The notes under the pieces are model-generated. The model saw only the letters and a program-made list of their open reading frames with translations, was not told where the DNA came from and searched no databases. Source: Mycoplasmopsis synoviae ATCC 25204 (GTDB taxonomy: Bacteria > Bacillota_I > Bacilli_A > Mycoplasmatales > Metamycoplasmataceae). Taken from it: a DNA stretch of 64,000 bases. A program made the position numbers and the translations under genes. Positions 22,005 through 32,175 of the stretch are shown one piece after another; positions within the stretch are counted from its first letter, which is position 1; each line of letters begins with the position of its first letter. The stretch is from NCBI RefSeq assembly GCF_000969765.1, contig NZ_CP011096.1, positions 558,001 to 622,000 of the forward strand. Reading direction: 5' to 3'.

Positions 22005-25000
22005 TTAATTTTTGTGTAATTGTTTAGGATTAAATACTCATTCAGGTATTTCGATTGTACTATCTCAAGAACTTAATTTTAAAAAAGTTGAAGCAAGAGA
22101 ATTTTTATTAGCTAATTTATATAATTGTTCAATATTAGGAGCAAAACCAAATCAATTAAATTTTTCATATTTATTTTTATCATTATTTCAAGCTACAGAA
22201 TAATTGTAATATGAAGTAGCAAAATTATAGAATGATGCAGCATTTAAACTAGTAATATAATTACCTCTATCATCTACTACTCCCGTACCACTTAAACCGC
22301 CTCTAAAGAATATTGGGGCATAACTAGTTTCTACAGAAGTTCTTTGATAACTTTCTCTTGCTCTTCCTATAGTACTATCATTATAAATATAACCAATTTG
22401 TTTATAACCAGGAAAACCTGTTATTAAACGATTAGTTGAAAAATTCAATTTATTTTCAAAACTAGGGCTTTTATTAACAGCTTTGTGCATTTCTAAAAAA
22501 TAAGTAATATTATCTTTATTGTAATCGCTTATGCCTAAATTTGGTAATTTTTTCAGATTTTCAAATCATAAAGCAGCGCTAAATTTGCCTTGTTTTTTAA
22601 GATTATTAATAATATTATTAACATCAATCATGTAAGTAGATAAATCAGGTAAAACAGCTAATTTATTTTTATCTTTACTATCAACATGTATTTCGCCGTC
22701 ATCATTATATTGTTTATATCCTGTTCAGAAAGTAAAAATTGGTGTAGAAGTAGCGTTTTCATTGTCTACACCTTTTTTAGCATCAGCCGAAATAACATGT
22801 TTATTAGTTCCATTTAAAGTGAAATTAGCATTTGTTTTTCAGGCATTTTCTCAAGGTGTTTCAATTGTATTATTGTTATTAACTACATGATTATTAGTAA
22901 TAAAGTAATATTTGCCATCTTGTTTATCTTTATTAACTTTACCAAGCATTAAAGAAGAACCATTATTAAAGGCTAAAACTCGATTGTTAATATCTTTAAT
23001 TCTTTGATCATCATAACTTAAATGCATAAATTCAACTGAAGGTTTATATCCTTCATGTCATTTATAAATTAAATTTTCATTAGGATTATATTTAAATAAT
23101 TCACCATGATTATAAGCTTCATTATAAATATAAAAGGGCATATTTTCAGGTGTTATACTTAAATTTTGATAATCAAATTTATTACTTTGATATTTGCTAA
23201 AAGTCTCGTTTTCAATTTCATTTTGGTATTGAATGTTAATATTAGCTCCAAAATTTTGATTAAAGTAAATTGCTTTATTTTTATCGAATTTAACTTCTGG
23301 CAAAGTTTTTTGATGATAATAAAGAGTTTCAGCTATATTATTTGCAACTATTAAATAATCATTATCATCACTTAATCTATAACTAAAATGAATACCTTCT
23401 TCATTTAAAGTAAATGTTAAAGTAAAATCAATTTTAATATTATTAACACTTTGAGTTTCTTTTTTAAAAATAAGAGTTTTTTGTTTTACTAATTCATTTC
23501 AATCTAAAGTAATATTTAAATTTTGTTGAGAATCTAAAACTCTCTTGTAACGATTCTCGTCTAAATATAAAATATTGGTAAAAAATTCAAAATTGATTTT
23601 AGCATTAGTTACCTTATCTTGTTTTAATAATGGGTTATAATAATCTTTTTTAAATAATCAAGTAATCTCTTTTTTGTTATTGCTTAAATCAAAATAATTA
23701 TCTTTGTAATTTAATTTAATTTTTCTTTGTCTTAAAATTTTACCATTAGCTAAAAAGACTTTTTTCATATTATATTGAGCACTTAAAAAGTTTAAAATTT
23801 GTTCATCAGTTAAATTATCATCTGTTCAATCACTAAAATGACCAATTTCATATCATGTATCACCTAAAATATCTTTAGGTCTATTGACATATTGTGGAAA
23901 AATGTATTTTGAATATTTTAGTCTGACAAAAATTCTATTTTCAATATTTTTTACTTCAGCTATTTTTAAATCATTTCAATTGGGTAATTTTCAATTGTTA
24001 TAGCTTATTTCAGTTAAATTGAAATAATTATTATTAATATTTTTATTAGTTTTAAAATAATTTAACAATGTTGCTGACGTTTGATTTTTAAGAACATCTA
24101 CTTTAACATTGAAATTTTTCAAAGTAATACTGTTTATTAAAGCTTCAGGATAAGCTTCTAATTGATAATCATTATAAAGATTTTCTAAAGTAATATCTTT
24201 ATTAGCGCTATATCTTATATTACTATTAGTTTTGTTAATAAAACCTAATTTAAAACTTAAACTATTTTCTTTAGGATTGTTAACATCATAGTAATAAACA
24301 TAATAATCTTTTAATAAATTAGTTATATTGACATTATTTACTAAATCTGTTGAATTTTTAATTAAATCATGTTGTTTTTGTGAACTATTGTTATTAACCA
24401 TAGTTAATAAATGATTTAATTGTGCAAAAGCTTTTTGTTCTACTAATAACTTAGGATCCAAAGTTCTTCTGGTTCTTAAATCATTTTGATTATTTGGTGA
24501 ACCTTGTACAAAATTATAAATAAAGTTTGTACTATTAATTTTACCTATTTCATTAATAATGTTTGCTTGAGGTTTTGTATATTTGGTTGCATCATTAAAA
24601 TCATTTGCACTAAATCAATTTCTCGCTGGATAAAAATCACTTTCTTCTATAGTTTTAAAATATTTTAAAGTATAACCTAAAGTGCTAATGCCAGTATATT
24701 TACCATTTTCAAATAAGCCAAATTGAACAATTGCTTCACCTTTGATATCGTTAAAGTGTTGAACTGGTTTATTTGGTAAACCAAGTCTAGTTTGATCTTT
24801 AGTTAAAAATTTAATTTGATAGCGTCCATTAGCAGGCAATTCATAAAAATCATTTAAATTATCATAAATTTTAGAAGCTAAATAATTTTGATGTGTATCA
24901 TTATTTTTTTTAATTTTTACTTGTGAAAGTATTTTAGAAATATTATTTCCAGTAACTAAATTAACAAAAAAAGCATCTTCTAATTGATTAATATCATAAT

Positions 25001-26732
25001 TAAAATTGTTAAAAATTAGAGGTAAATAAACAACTTGATTATTCTTAGTTAATTTTAATAATAATTTAACTAAATTATTTGGTTGAAAATAAAAATAATT
25101 AAATTTATCAGTATCATTATTTAAATAACTTACAACTTCTTCAATTTGTCAACCATTAAGATTAAAATCAAAGCTTTTTAGAACAATTTCTTTGAATAAT
25201 TCTCTGCTTAATGCATCATTTTGATTTAAAGTAGGATATCTGCCTGTTGTAGTAATATTTTTATATTTTTCGTTAGTTTTTTTAATTTCTTCAGCAGTAT
25301 TATTAATATAAGTTAATAAAACTTCATCCGTTTTATTATTATTAAATTTAGCATTGGTTAAATAATATTGACTAGGTTTATATGTGACATTAAAATCATC
25401 ATTAAGTAAATAAGTATATAAATAATTACCACCAAAATAATCGTGTTGATTACGATTATCAGCTGTTTTTAAATTATTAAAACTTTTAATAGTTTTACCA
25501 TTTAATTTAACATCAACAACTAAATTTCATTTTAAAACAAAAGCTTTAGCATTTTTTACTTGACGATTAACATCTCTAACTTTTTTTTCTACTTGTGTTA
25601 TATCATTTTTTGATTTTTGTCAATTAATTTCATAATCAAATAAATTATTTAATTTTTCTACTTTTTTACTAAAAGCACTATTTAACAAATTAGTTTTATT
25701 TCTTAAATCATTTCCTGCTAGAGAATTTAAAAAAGCATAATCTACATCATATAATTCTTCAATTGAGTTAAAACTCAAACCATTAGTTAAAGAAGCTACA
25801 TCATTTTTAAAAGTAAATGTTCTTTGTTCTTCTTTAGTATAATCACCTTTTTGAGCCACTAAAGTAAAACTAATTTGATTTAAATTATTATCATCTATTT
25901 TGATATTTTTAATTTTTAAATTTATTTCTTTATCATTTACTAAATTTAAAAAATAAGGAGCATTTTGTTCTGAAATACTAGTTGAATAAAGTTTAATATT
26001 TAAATCTTGATTAATTAAAGGATTTTCAGCAATTGTATAAGATGCTAAAAAAGTATCTACACTATTTTGATTTTCAAAAGTTTGTTTATTTTTAAATCCT
26101 GAAATAGTAACTTTTTTAACATTTGAAGATATTTTTTGTCCATAAAAATTTTCTATAAAAATTTGATATTCAAAACTTATACTATTTGTTTTTAAATCAT
26201 GAGTAAGATTTTTTAACTCTTCATTTTGATAATTATTATTTGTTTTAATTTGAATTTTTTCTAATTTAGCTTCTTCGGTAAAAGTGTTTTCTTTATCAGG
26301 ATAATCAAAAGTAAAATTAGTTTTATTTAATTTTTCTTTTTCATTAGTTATTAATTCCTCTAAAGATAAACCTTGTTTAAATCCAGATATTTCTTTAGTT
26401 AAAATATCACTAATTATTTCAGCATTTAAATTAGTTTTTAAACTTTTTAAACGATATTGTAAAGTTGCTTTAGCTTCCTGATTAACTTGCTCAATTATTT
26501 TTGGTTCAACTAATTCTATTTGATCATTAGAATTAGTTGTAAACTGTTCTGCTTTAACATCTAATGCATAAGTTTGATTTTTATTAGGATAATTAAAGTC
26601 AAAATTATTAGCATTTAAACGTTTTAATTCTTCATTTATAGCCTCACGATTAACACAAGCAGTAAGCAAAGGAGTTAAAACAAAAATGCTTGAGGCATTA
26701 AGAGCTAATAATAATTTAAATTTTCTTTTCAT
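22005..26732 (-). CDS. Large lipoprotein: LP17-like repeats plus C-terminal DUF31-like serine protease
   Basis: Encodes 1575 residues, with no TAA or TAG in frame in the stretches checked. The lipobox is LLTAC (Cys26). The N-terminal third holds repeats of the lipoprotein-17-related type (FDFNYPNKNQTY near 45; FTFDYPDKENTF near 140; conserved ISGFK segments). The C-terminal ~320 residues carry a MIP-like protease triad: His1282 in FITNNHVVN, Asp1370 in STYMIDVN, Ser1481 in GGLSGTGVV. It is therefore probably an active surface protease with a long variable stalk. It has the same orientation as the MIB/MIP block just downstream. AAAGGAA precedes the ATG. Substrate unknown. Confidence 0.82.
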
Positions 26733-26796
26733 TTTATTCCTTTTATCAATAATATAATTTCATTATTAATTGAGATAATTTAATTATATATAATTC

Positions 26797-26838
26797 AAAA
26801 AAATCGACTTTTTTATTTTGTATTTAAGTCGTTTTTTT
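26797..26838. terminator. Bidirectional terminator after the tsf fragment
   Basis: A CGACTT/AAGTCG stem, extended by A/T pairs, carries T-runs on both sides. It lies between the start of the large lipoprotein gene and the tsf stub stop codon and would end tsf transcription on the minus strand. Confidence 0.65.
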
Positions 26839-26860
26839 AATAATTTATTATTAAAAGTAA

Positions 26861-27021
26861 TTATTTATTCATTTGTTGAGCCACTTCTGCAGCAAAATCA
26901 GTAACTACTTTTTCAATTCCTTCGCCTACTGTATATCTAACAGCATCTAATAATTGCGAATTTTGAGTACTTAATAATTTTTCAATAGTTAATGAATCAT
27001 CAATCATAAAAGCTTGCTTTT
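26861..27021 (-). pseudogene. tsf: 3' end of tsf (elongation factor Ts) cut by an IS
   Basis: The minus-strand frame gives the last 52 residues of EF-Ts (KQAFMIDDS, QLLDAVRYTVGEGIEK, DFAAEVAQQMNK) up to a normal stop at 26861-26863. The family C-terminal VRY-VGEGIEK pattern is clear. At 27022 the frame runs directly into the IS terminal repeat, and no tsf sequence lies beyond the element at 28888. EF-Ts is essential as the EF-Tu exchange factor, so a complete copy must exist elsewhere. Confidence 0.85.
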
Positions 27022-28887
27022 CCTGCGTTTCCAAGTTGTAATGAAGAAAAAAGCGAATACACCTATAAATAAGGTGTATTCGTTTTTTGCACTTTTAAAT
27101 TACAATGATAGACCATTAACCGCATATTGAAAATCACTATATATTTTGTTTAATTGCTTATGTTCTGGGTCTAAATTATTCTTGATTTCACTTACAATTT
27201 TACCATTGACAGTCTTTGTTGTGATTGTTATAAGTTTCAATGCATCTATAAACATATTCATTGTCAGTTTTTGGATCTCTTCATTATCTTTATAAAACTT
27301 CTTTAATTTATAAATGCAATATTTCAAAACAATTAGAGACAAAAAGCATAAAAATACATGAGATTGAATATGCTCGTCTTTATAAACGTATATCGGTCTA
27401 ACTTCGATTGCTGATTTTAAGCTTCTAAAACTTTCTTCCACTTTTCATTGTCTATTATATATTTCATTGGCTTTTTTTGAATTTAAATTTGTTATGTTCG
27501 TTTCAATCATATAAAAGCCATCTTCATTAGCCACTTTTTTAATTTTTTCAATATTTAATCTTGCTACTGTTTTACCATCTACATTAATATACTTTTTCTT
27601 ATATTCAGAAGCCAAAGCACTTAATGGCAATTCACCTTTAATAGACTTTTTTTCAATTTATTAATAAGATTTTGTCTTTTTATTTTGTCTAAAGTTTGTT
27701 TTGAAGGGCTAAAATAGACAAATTGTTTTCTAAATGTATCGCTATCTCTTTTTTTATTTTTGTTTTTAGCTCAAATAGATTAAACGAATCTAGATTTAGT
27801 AAAATACTCATTTTCTTGAACAAAGCCTTGTTTATTTACTATAAATGCTTTATCTTCTTTTCCAAGAATATCAATACGTTTCTGAAGTATATATTTATAT
27901 CCTTTTTGTTGTAAATATCTTAAATTCGCATTTTGACTAATAGTTTTATCAGCAACAATTATTATGTCTTTTGTTTTGTAAATTCTTTGCATTTCGATTA
28001 AAAATTTCACAAGAGTTTTAGAATCTACAGTATTTCCTTTTAAAACTTTATAGTGAAAAGCAATGCCATTATTATCAACTGCCATAGCCACAACAATTTG
28101 ATCTTCATCATGCTTTCCATCTTTAGAAAAACCTCTTTATTTCAAAGCATCTCTTAAAAAACTTTGAAAATAAATAGTTGTATTATCAAAATGCATTAAT
28201 TTTGCGTTTCTAGTTGTCAATTCTTGCATTTTGTTATAAATATTGACTAAAATTGCATTTTTATATTCTAAAAAAGTATCGAAATAGTTATAAATTGAAG
28301 ATTTTTTTTATATCTATCTTATGTAAAAAGTCATTTTTGTTTTTGTATTGACAAATATAACTTCTTGGTTGAATTATTCTTGTTGCAACAATAAATTCCA
28401 ATACTTCTTCTAAAGATTTGTGTTTAGTTTTCGGTAATCCTTTAAATAAATCTAGTTCTTTAATTACTTTATAAATCAATTCAATACCAACGTTTTTTAT
28501 ATTTGTTTCGACAGATGTCGGGTTAAGTAATTGAAAAAATTTGATTTTAACTTCAATTTTATTTTCTCCAACAGGAACCAATCTAGCAATTTGTTTTAAA
28601 TCATCGATGTTTTGTAGAGAATATTTTTCTTTAATTTCTTCTCAATAACCTAATCCAACTAAATTACCAATCCCTTTACCGTATCCTTTTGATATTCCTA
28701 ATGCAATGTAAATTTGTTTTGGGTTTTTTCTTTTATACAGAATGTAGTTACTCATATTTATATTATACATTATTATCATTGTAATCATTGTAAAAAATTA
28801 AAATAATTAAAAAATGTACTTATATACTATGTATATAAATAATAAGGTAAAAGGTATAAAAAAGAGCTTCCAACTTGGAAACTCGGG
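27022..28887 (-). mobile_element. IS1634-like insertion sequence, full-length copy B (1866 bp)
   Basis: The ends are inverted repeats: CCTGCGTTTCCAAGTTG on the left and, on the opposite strand at the right, CCCGAGTTTCCAAGTTG. The first inner bases differ between ends. The element is 99% like copy C. Its single transposase gene is on the minus strand. No matching target duplication is visible: a tsf stub lies on one side and unrelated AT-rich DNA on the other. Long target duplications are typical of this family, so their absence suggests recombination between copies. Confidence 0.92.
27100..28755 (-). pseudogene. IS1634-family transposase, copy B, frameshifted
   Basis: The start MSNYILYKRK and the DDE-type regions (GKHDEDQIVVAMAVDNNG, IIIVADKTIS, CFLSLIVLKY) place it in the IS4/IS1634 group, about 551 codons long. 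Damage: an extra base in a T-tract at about 28302-28309 and one base too few in a T-tract at about 27647-27653, both relative to copy C. There is also an in-frame TAA at 28137-28139 and another TAA at 27780-27782 that copy C shares. It is not expected to be active unless rescued by slippage. Confidence 0.88.
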
Positions 28888-29280
28888 TTATTATTCTAAT
28901 TTTTTCTCTTAGTTAAACAATTATTTTTACACAACTGAATTCATAAAAATAAATTTTACTTTCTGTTAAAATAATGAATCAATTATTAAAGTATTTATTC
29001 CATGTTTAATATTGTCAGAATTATTTTCTTTGATAATAATTTATTTCACATCGTCCACTATTATTATGATAAAAAATATCATTTTAGTACGATTATTTAA
29101 CTCTTAATCAATCTATATTATTCAACAATATTTTCTATTTTCTTAGGAAAAATCCCCAAAACTTTAAAATATGTACTTTCTAGAATAAGATTTATCCTTA
29201 AAAATAGGTATAAGTATAAAAAACATTATTCAAATACAACTTTAAATTTGATTCATTAAATAACGTTATAAATTAAATCG
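28888..29280. other. AT-rich region without a recognisable gene
   Basis: Short frames on both strands are interrupted by TAA and TAG. Nothing matches a family I know. It separates IS copy B from the end of the DpnII gene and may be eroded accessory DNA. Confidence 0.4.
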
Positions 29281-30138
29281 TTAGTCATTTAAAACTGCAC
29301 AATTACCAGTTTCTAAATCATTTAAATTATAAATGGTGTCTAATACATCAAAGGTATCTTCTAAATTATGTTTAGCTGAATTTCAACCAACTCCATCAGT
29401 AAACCAAACAAAGGTGAAATTGGATATTTCTTTTGCTTCTAAAGCTAGATTTTTATAGCTTCTAGCAGTTTCATTAAGTTTAGAACCGCCACTATTATAA
29501 AAATTACATTCACAAGCAAATACTTTTTCAGCTTTAATAAAAACAAAATCAAAACGTTTTTCTGTTTTACCATTATTACTTATTTTTGAAAGATCAATGC
29601 CAAAAATTTTTTCGATATCACTTTTACACATTTCTTTTCAATAGGTTTTATTTTTTATAAAGCCGGATTTAACCAGATAAGATTCTATGATATTTTCCAT
29701 AACATCACCTGTTCTATTCTTCCTTGCGTTAGTATCCATTCCAACTTCAACGCCCATTACATAATCAAAAAGATTATTAATTAGATGCTTCGAGATAAGA
29801 TCAAAAAGACCTGTATTTTCCATAAAATCAGCGTATTCCTCAGCTGAATAATTGGCATTAATAAAATTAAATATTTTTGTGCTTTCAATATCAGTAACTT
29901 TAATTTCACATTCTCTTTTAGCAATTAAAATTGGAATTGCTTTTAGTACTTCAGGGTATTGTTTCAACAACGTCAAAAAATCATTTCTAATAGAAGATGA
30001 ACCAATTAGACTATTCAAAATGTTTAGTTCTATTTTTATAGAATCAGTATTAGTATAAACTTTTTTAAAATCAGTGTAATAATCATAGGTTGCTATGCTA
30101 TCTCTCATCGTTGACAATCATTCATTAAAATTTCTCAT
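29281..30138 (-). CDS. DpnII-family restriction endonuclease (GATC)
   Basis: Encodes 285 residues with two TGA-coded Trp that would otherwise split the frame. It aligns by eye through its length with DpnII of Streptococcus: the early NFNEWLSTM; YYTDFKKVYTN; LNILNSLIGSS; GVEVGMDTNARKNRTGD; KRFDFVF; ACECNFYNSGGSKLNETARSYK; FVWFTDGVGW; and the IYNLNDLE tail. The KRFDF...CEC-NFY segment is the expected PD-(D/E)xK-type core. It cuts unmethylated GATC. The start MRNFNEW is chosen to match the family N-terminus. Its partner methylase lies 721 bp upstream on the same strand. Confidence 0.93.
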
Positions 30139-30859
30139 TTTTTATCACTTTTTCATCGAATCGAAATATTTTTGTTTTGATATTTCCAAATAATTAACAT
30201 TATAATCAATTCAAATATAATTTTTCCAACATCTTAGCATTAAATGGATATAAAATTTAAACTACATTTATTTGTAGACAATTTTTAGACAATAGTTTAG
30301 AGTTGAATATTTTTTTGTATTTTTTCATTTTTTAATAGGAAACAAAATTTAAACTGCTTTTATTTCTTTGTAGTTGTTTTCATCTTTCATTAATTGATAA
30401 TTAAGAGTATGCCTGTTTTTTGTTAGAAGTTATTTGTTTTTAGACTAAAAAATCGTTTCGGAAATTAAACTAATAAAACATTTATGCGCTAAATTTGATA
30501 CAATATTTGATCTAATTCAAATAATATTGTTTATTATTGAAAAAACTTTTAGTTTTAGGAAAACTCCGATACAATAAATATTATGAAAGACACCGCTAAT
30601 CTAAATGTAACGTCATCTTTTAAAATTTCTTTGCAAGTCTCTATTCACTTTCTATTTAATTTTTGTTTTATCATGAATTGCTAAAATTTTATCTAAGTCT
30701 GTTTTATTAACTGATACTTATTTCCAGAGTAAAATGGGATTTTGATAAAAAATATGTTGGGTAAGCAAAATCATATCAACACTTTTTAAATTATTTTAAT
30801 AGTTTAAATGATTCGCTATTATAAAGAACAAAAGTATTATTTATAGATAAAAATAAGAT
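30139..30859. other. 721-bp gap inside the restriction-modification locus
   Basis: No intact gene. One short minus-strand stretch at about 30650-30712 reads VSVNKTDLDKILAIHDKTKIK before a stop and looks protein-like. The rest is broken by stops. In streptococcal DpnII loci a second methylase gene (dpnA) sits between dpnM and dpnB, so a lost gene here is conceivable, but I see no methylase motif. Confidence 0.4.
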
Positions 30860-31897
30860 TTATTCATAATTAGTAATAATAACCTCCTCTACGTTTCCTC
30901 TTTCATCTGCTTTTGAATTAATCATTCTTTTTGCATTTACAATATGAATTTTAAATTTCGAATATAACTCATTAATAAACGCAGTGTTATGATTACTTAG
31001 CATAACCTTAACACCTCTACTATCTAGTTCTTTATAAATGTTTGCAAGTCTTTTTTGTTCATTCTTTCCAAAATTATTTTTTGAATATGAAGTAAATGTT
31101 TTTTTATTTTCTATTGTGTCATAAGGAGGATCGAAATATACAAAGTCACCTTTTCTGGCTTTCTTAACTGCTTCAGTAAAATCGTCATTTAAAATAGTAA
31201 TATCATTGTTTGTAAAATATTTTTTCAATGATTTAAAATTATCTTTGTCAAAGACTGTTACTTTTGTTTTTTTTCCTGAAGGAACATTAAATAAACCTTT
31301 TGAATTAACTCTATATAAACCATTAAAACAAGCTTTATTTAGATATATCATTCTGGCAGCACGAACATAAATTGGTAGATTTAAAAAATTAGTTTCTCTA
31401 TCTTTTGAACGAATTTGATAATAATATTCTTCTGAATGATTTTTTTCATGTTTAATTAATTCATTTATCAATTTATTATATAATTTTTCATTTTGAAAAC
31501 ACTTATATGCACAGATTAATTCACTATTAAAATCATTTATAACAGATTTTGTTGGAGCCAAACTTAAGAAAAAAGAGCCACCGCCAACAAATGGTTCATA
31601 ATAATTGTTAAATTTTCTAGGCATTAATGAATACAACTTATCTAAAAGTTGAGTTTTTCCGCCTGCCCATTTAACAAAAGGGCGGAGTGTCGTTTTATTA
31701 TCTAAAAGTTTCGATGACTTAACACCTAATGCAATAGATATTCTTTCGATAGTTTCTAGAGTCACATTAATTTTGCCCTGTTCAATTTTTGAAATTTGTG
31801 GTCTATCAATTCCGCTTAAGATTGAAAGTTTATCTTGAGACATTCCTTTTTGAATTCTTAATTGTTTAATCTTTTTACCAAATATTTCTTTAAGCAT
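30860..31897 (-). CDS. XRE-type regulator fused to Dam/DpnM-type N6-adenine methyltransferase
   Basis: Encodes 345 residues. Residues about 8-62 form an XRE helix-turn-helix (KQLRIQKGMSQDKLS, ISKIEQGKINVTLETI). From residue 74 a D12-class adenine methylase follows: FVKWAGGKTQLL and EPFVGGGSFF (AdoMet binding), CFNGLYRVNSKG, and the catalytic DPPY at 256-259. It methylates GATC and protects against the neighbouring DpnII-type nuclease. The fused HTH may let it control its own locus, as separate C proteins or HTH-methylases do in other systems. A TATAAT box lies about 18 bases upstream of the start. Confidence 0.93.
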   Translation of the reverse strand: MLKEIFGKKIKQLRIQKGMSQDKLSILSGIDRPQISKIEQGKINVTLETIERISIALGVKSSKLLDNKTTLRPFVKWAGGKTQLLDKLYSLMPRKFNNYYEPFVGGGSFFLSLAPTKSVINDFNSELICAYKCFQNEKLYNKLINELIKHEKNHSEEYYYQIRSKDRETNFLNLPIYVRAARMIYLNKACFNGLYRVNSKGLFNVPSGKKTKVTVFDKDNFKSLKKYFTNNDITILNDDFTEAVKKARKGDFVYFDPPYDTIENKKTFTSYSKNNFGKNEQKRLANIYKELDSRGVKVMLSNHNTAFINELYSKFKIHIVNAKRMINSKADERGNVEEVIITNYE

Positions 31898-31914
31898 AAA
31901 ATTACCTTTACCAA

Positions 31915-31920
31915 ATTATA
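31915..31920 (-). promoter_or_regulatory. Putative -10 box of the XRE-methylase gene
   Basis: TATAAT on the minus strand within TTATTATATAATTTGG, 18-23 bases upstream of the ATG at 31897, followed by an AAAGG ribosome site. A site bound by the fused HTH would be expected nearby but is not identified. Confidence 0.45.
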
Positions 31921-32099
31921 TAATAAAAGTATGTTAAATTACACATTATTACTAGAAATAGAATTAAAAGCTATGTCTTTAGATAAAAAAGTTTTTTACG
32001 AAAAATCGACAACTAAAACTTCATAGGTTAATAATATAATGCTAATATAATTTGCTGAATATATAAAATAACTACTAATTTTTGCCAATTCCAGCATAA

Positions 32100-32135
32100 A
32101 AAAAGGTTTGAATAGCCTTTATAAGCATATCAAAC
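32100..32135 (-). terminator. Terminator behind the tRNA fragment
   Basis: On the minus strand GGTTTGATATGC...GCTATTCAAACC can pair and is followed by seven or more T. It lies just past the tRNA remnant and looks like the original terminator of a tRNA gene read on the minus strand. Confidence 0.55.
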
Positions 32136-32146
32136 CATTGTTTTAT

Positions 32147-32175
32147 ATGGTGTCAAATACGAGAATCAAACTCGT
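32147..32175 (-). pseudogene. 3' fragment of a tRNA gene cut by IS copy C
   Basis: Read on the minus strand this is a T-arm (ACGAG, loop TTTGATT, CTCGT), a 3' acceptor strand ATTTGAC, discriminator A and CCA. Anticodon and D-arms are absent; the IS terminal repeat takes their place at 32176. The T-loop has T where C56 is nearly invariant, so the fragment may be decaying. The identity cannot be read without the anticodon. Confidence 0.6.

Noticed and set aside
22005..26732. Several small hypothetical genes
   Set aside because: All fragments lie in one frame separated only by TGA; I read the gaps and found no TAA or TAG, so it is one long gene.
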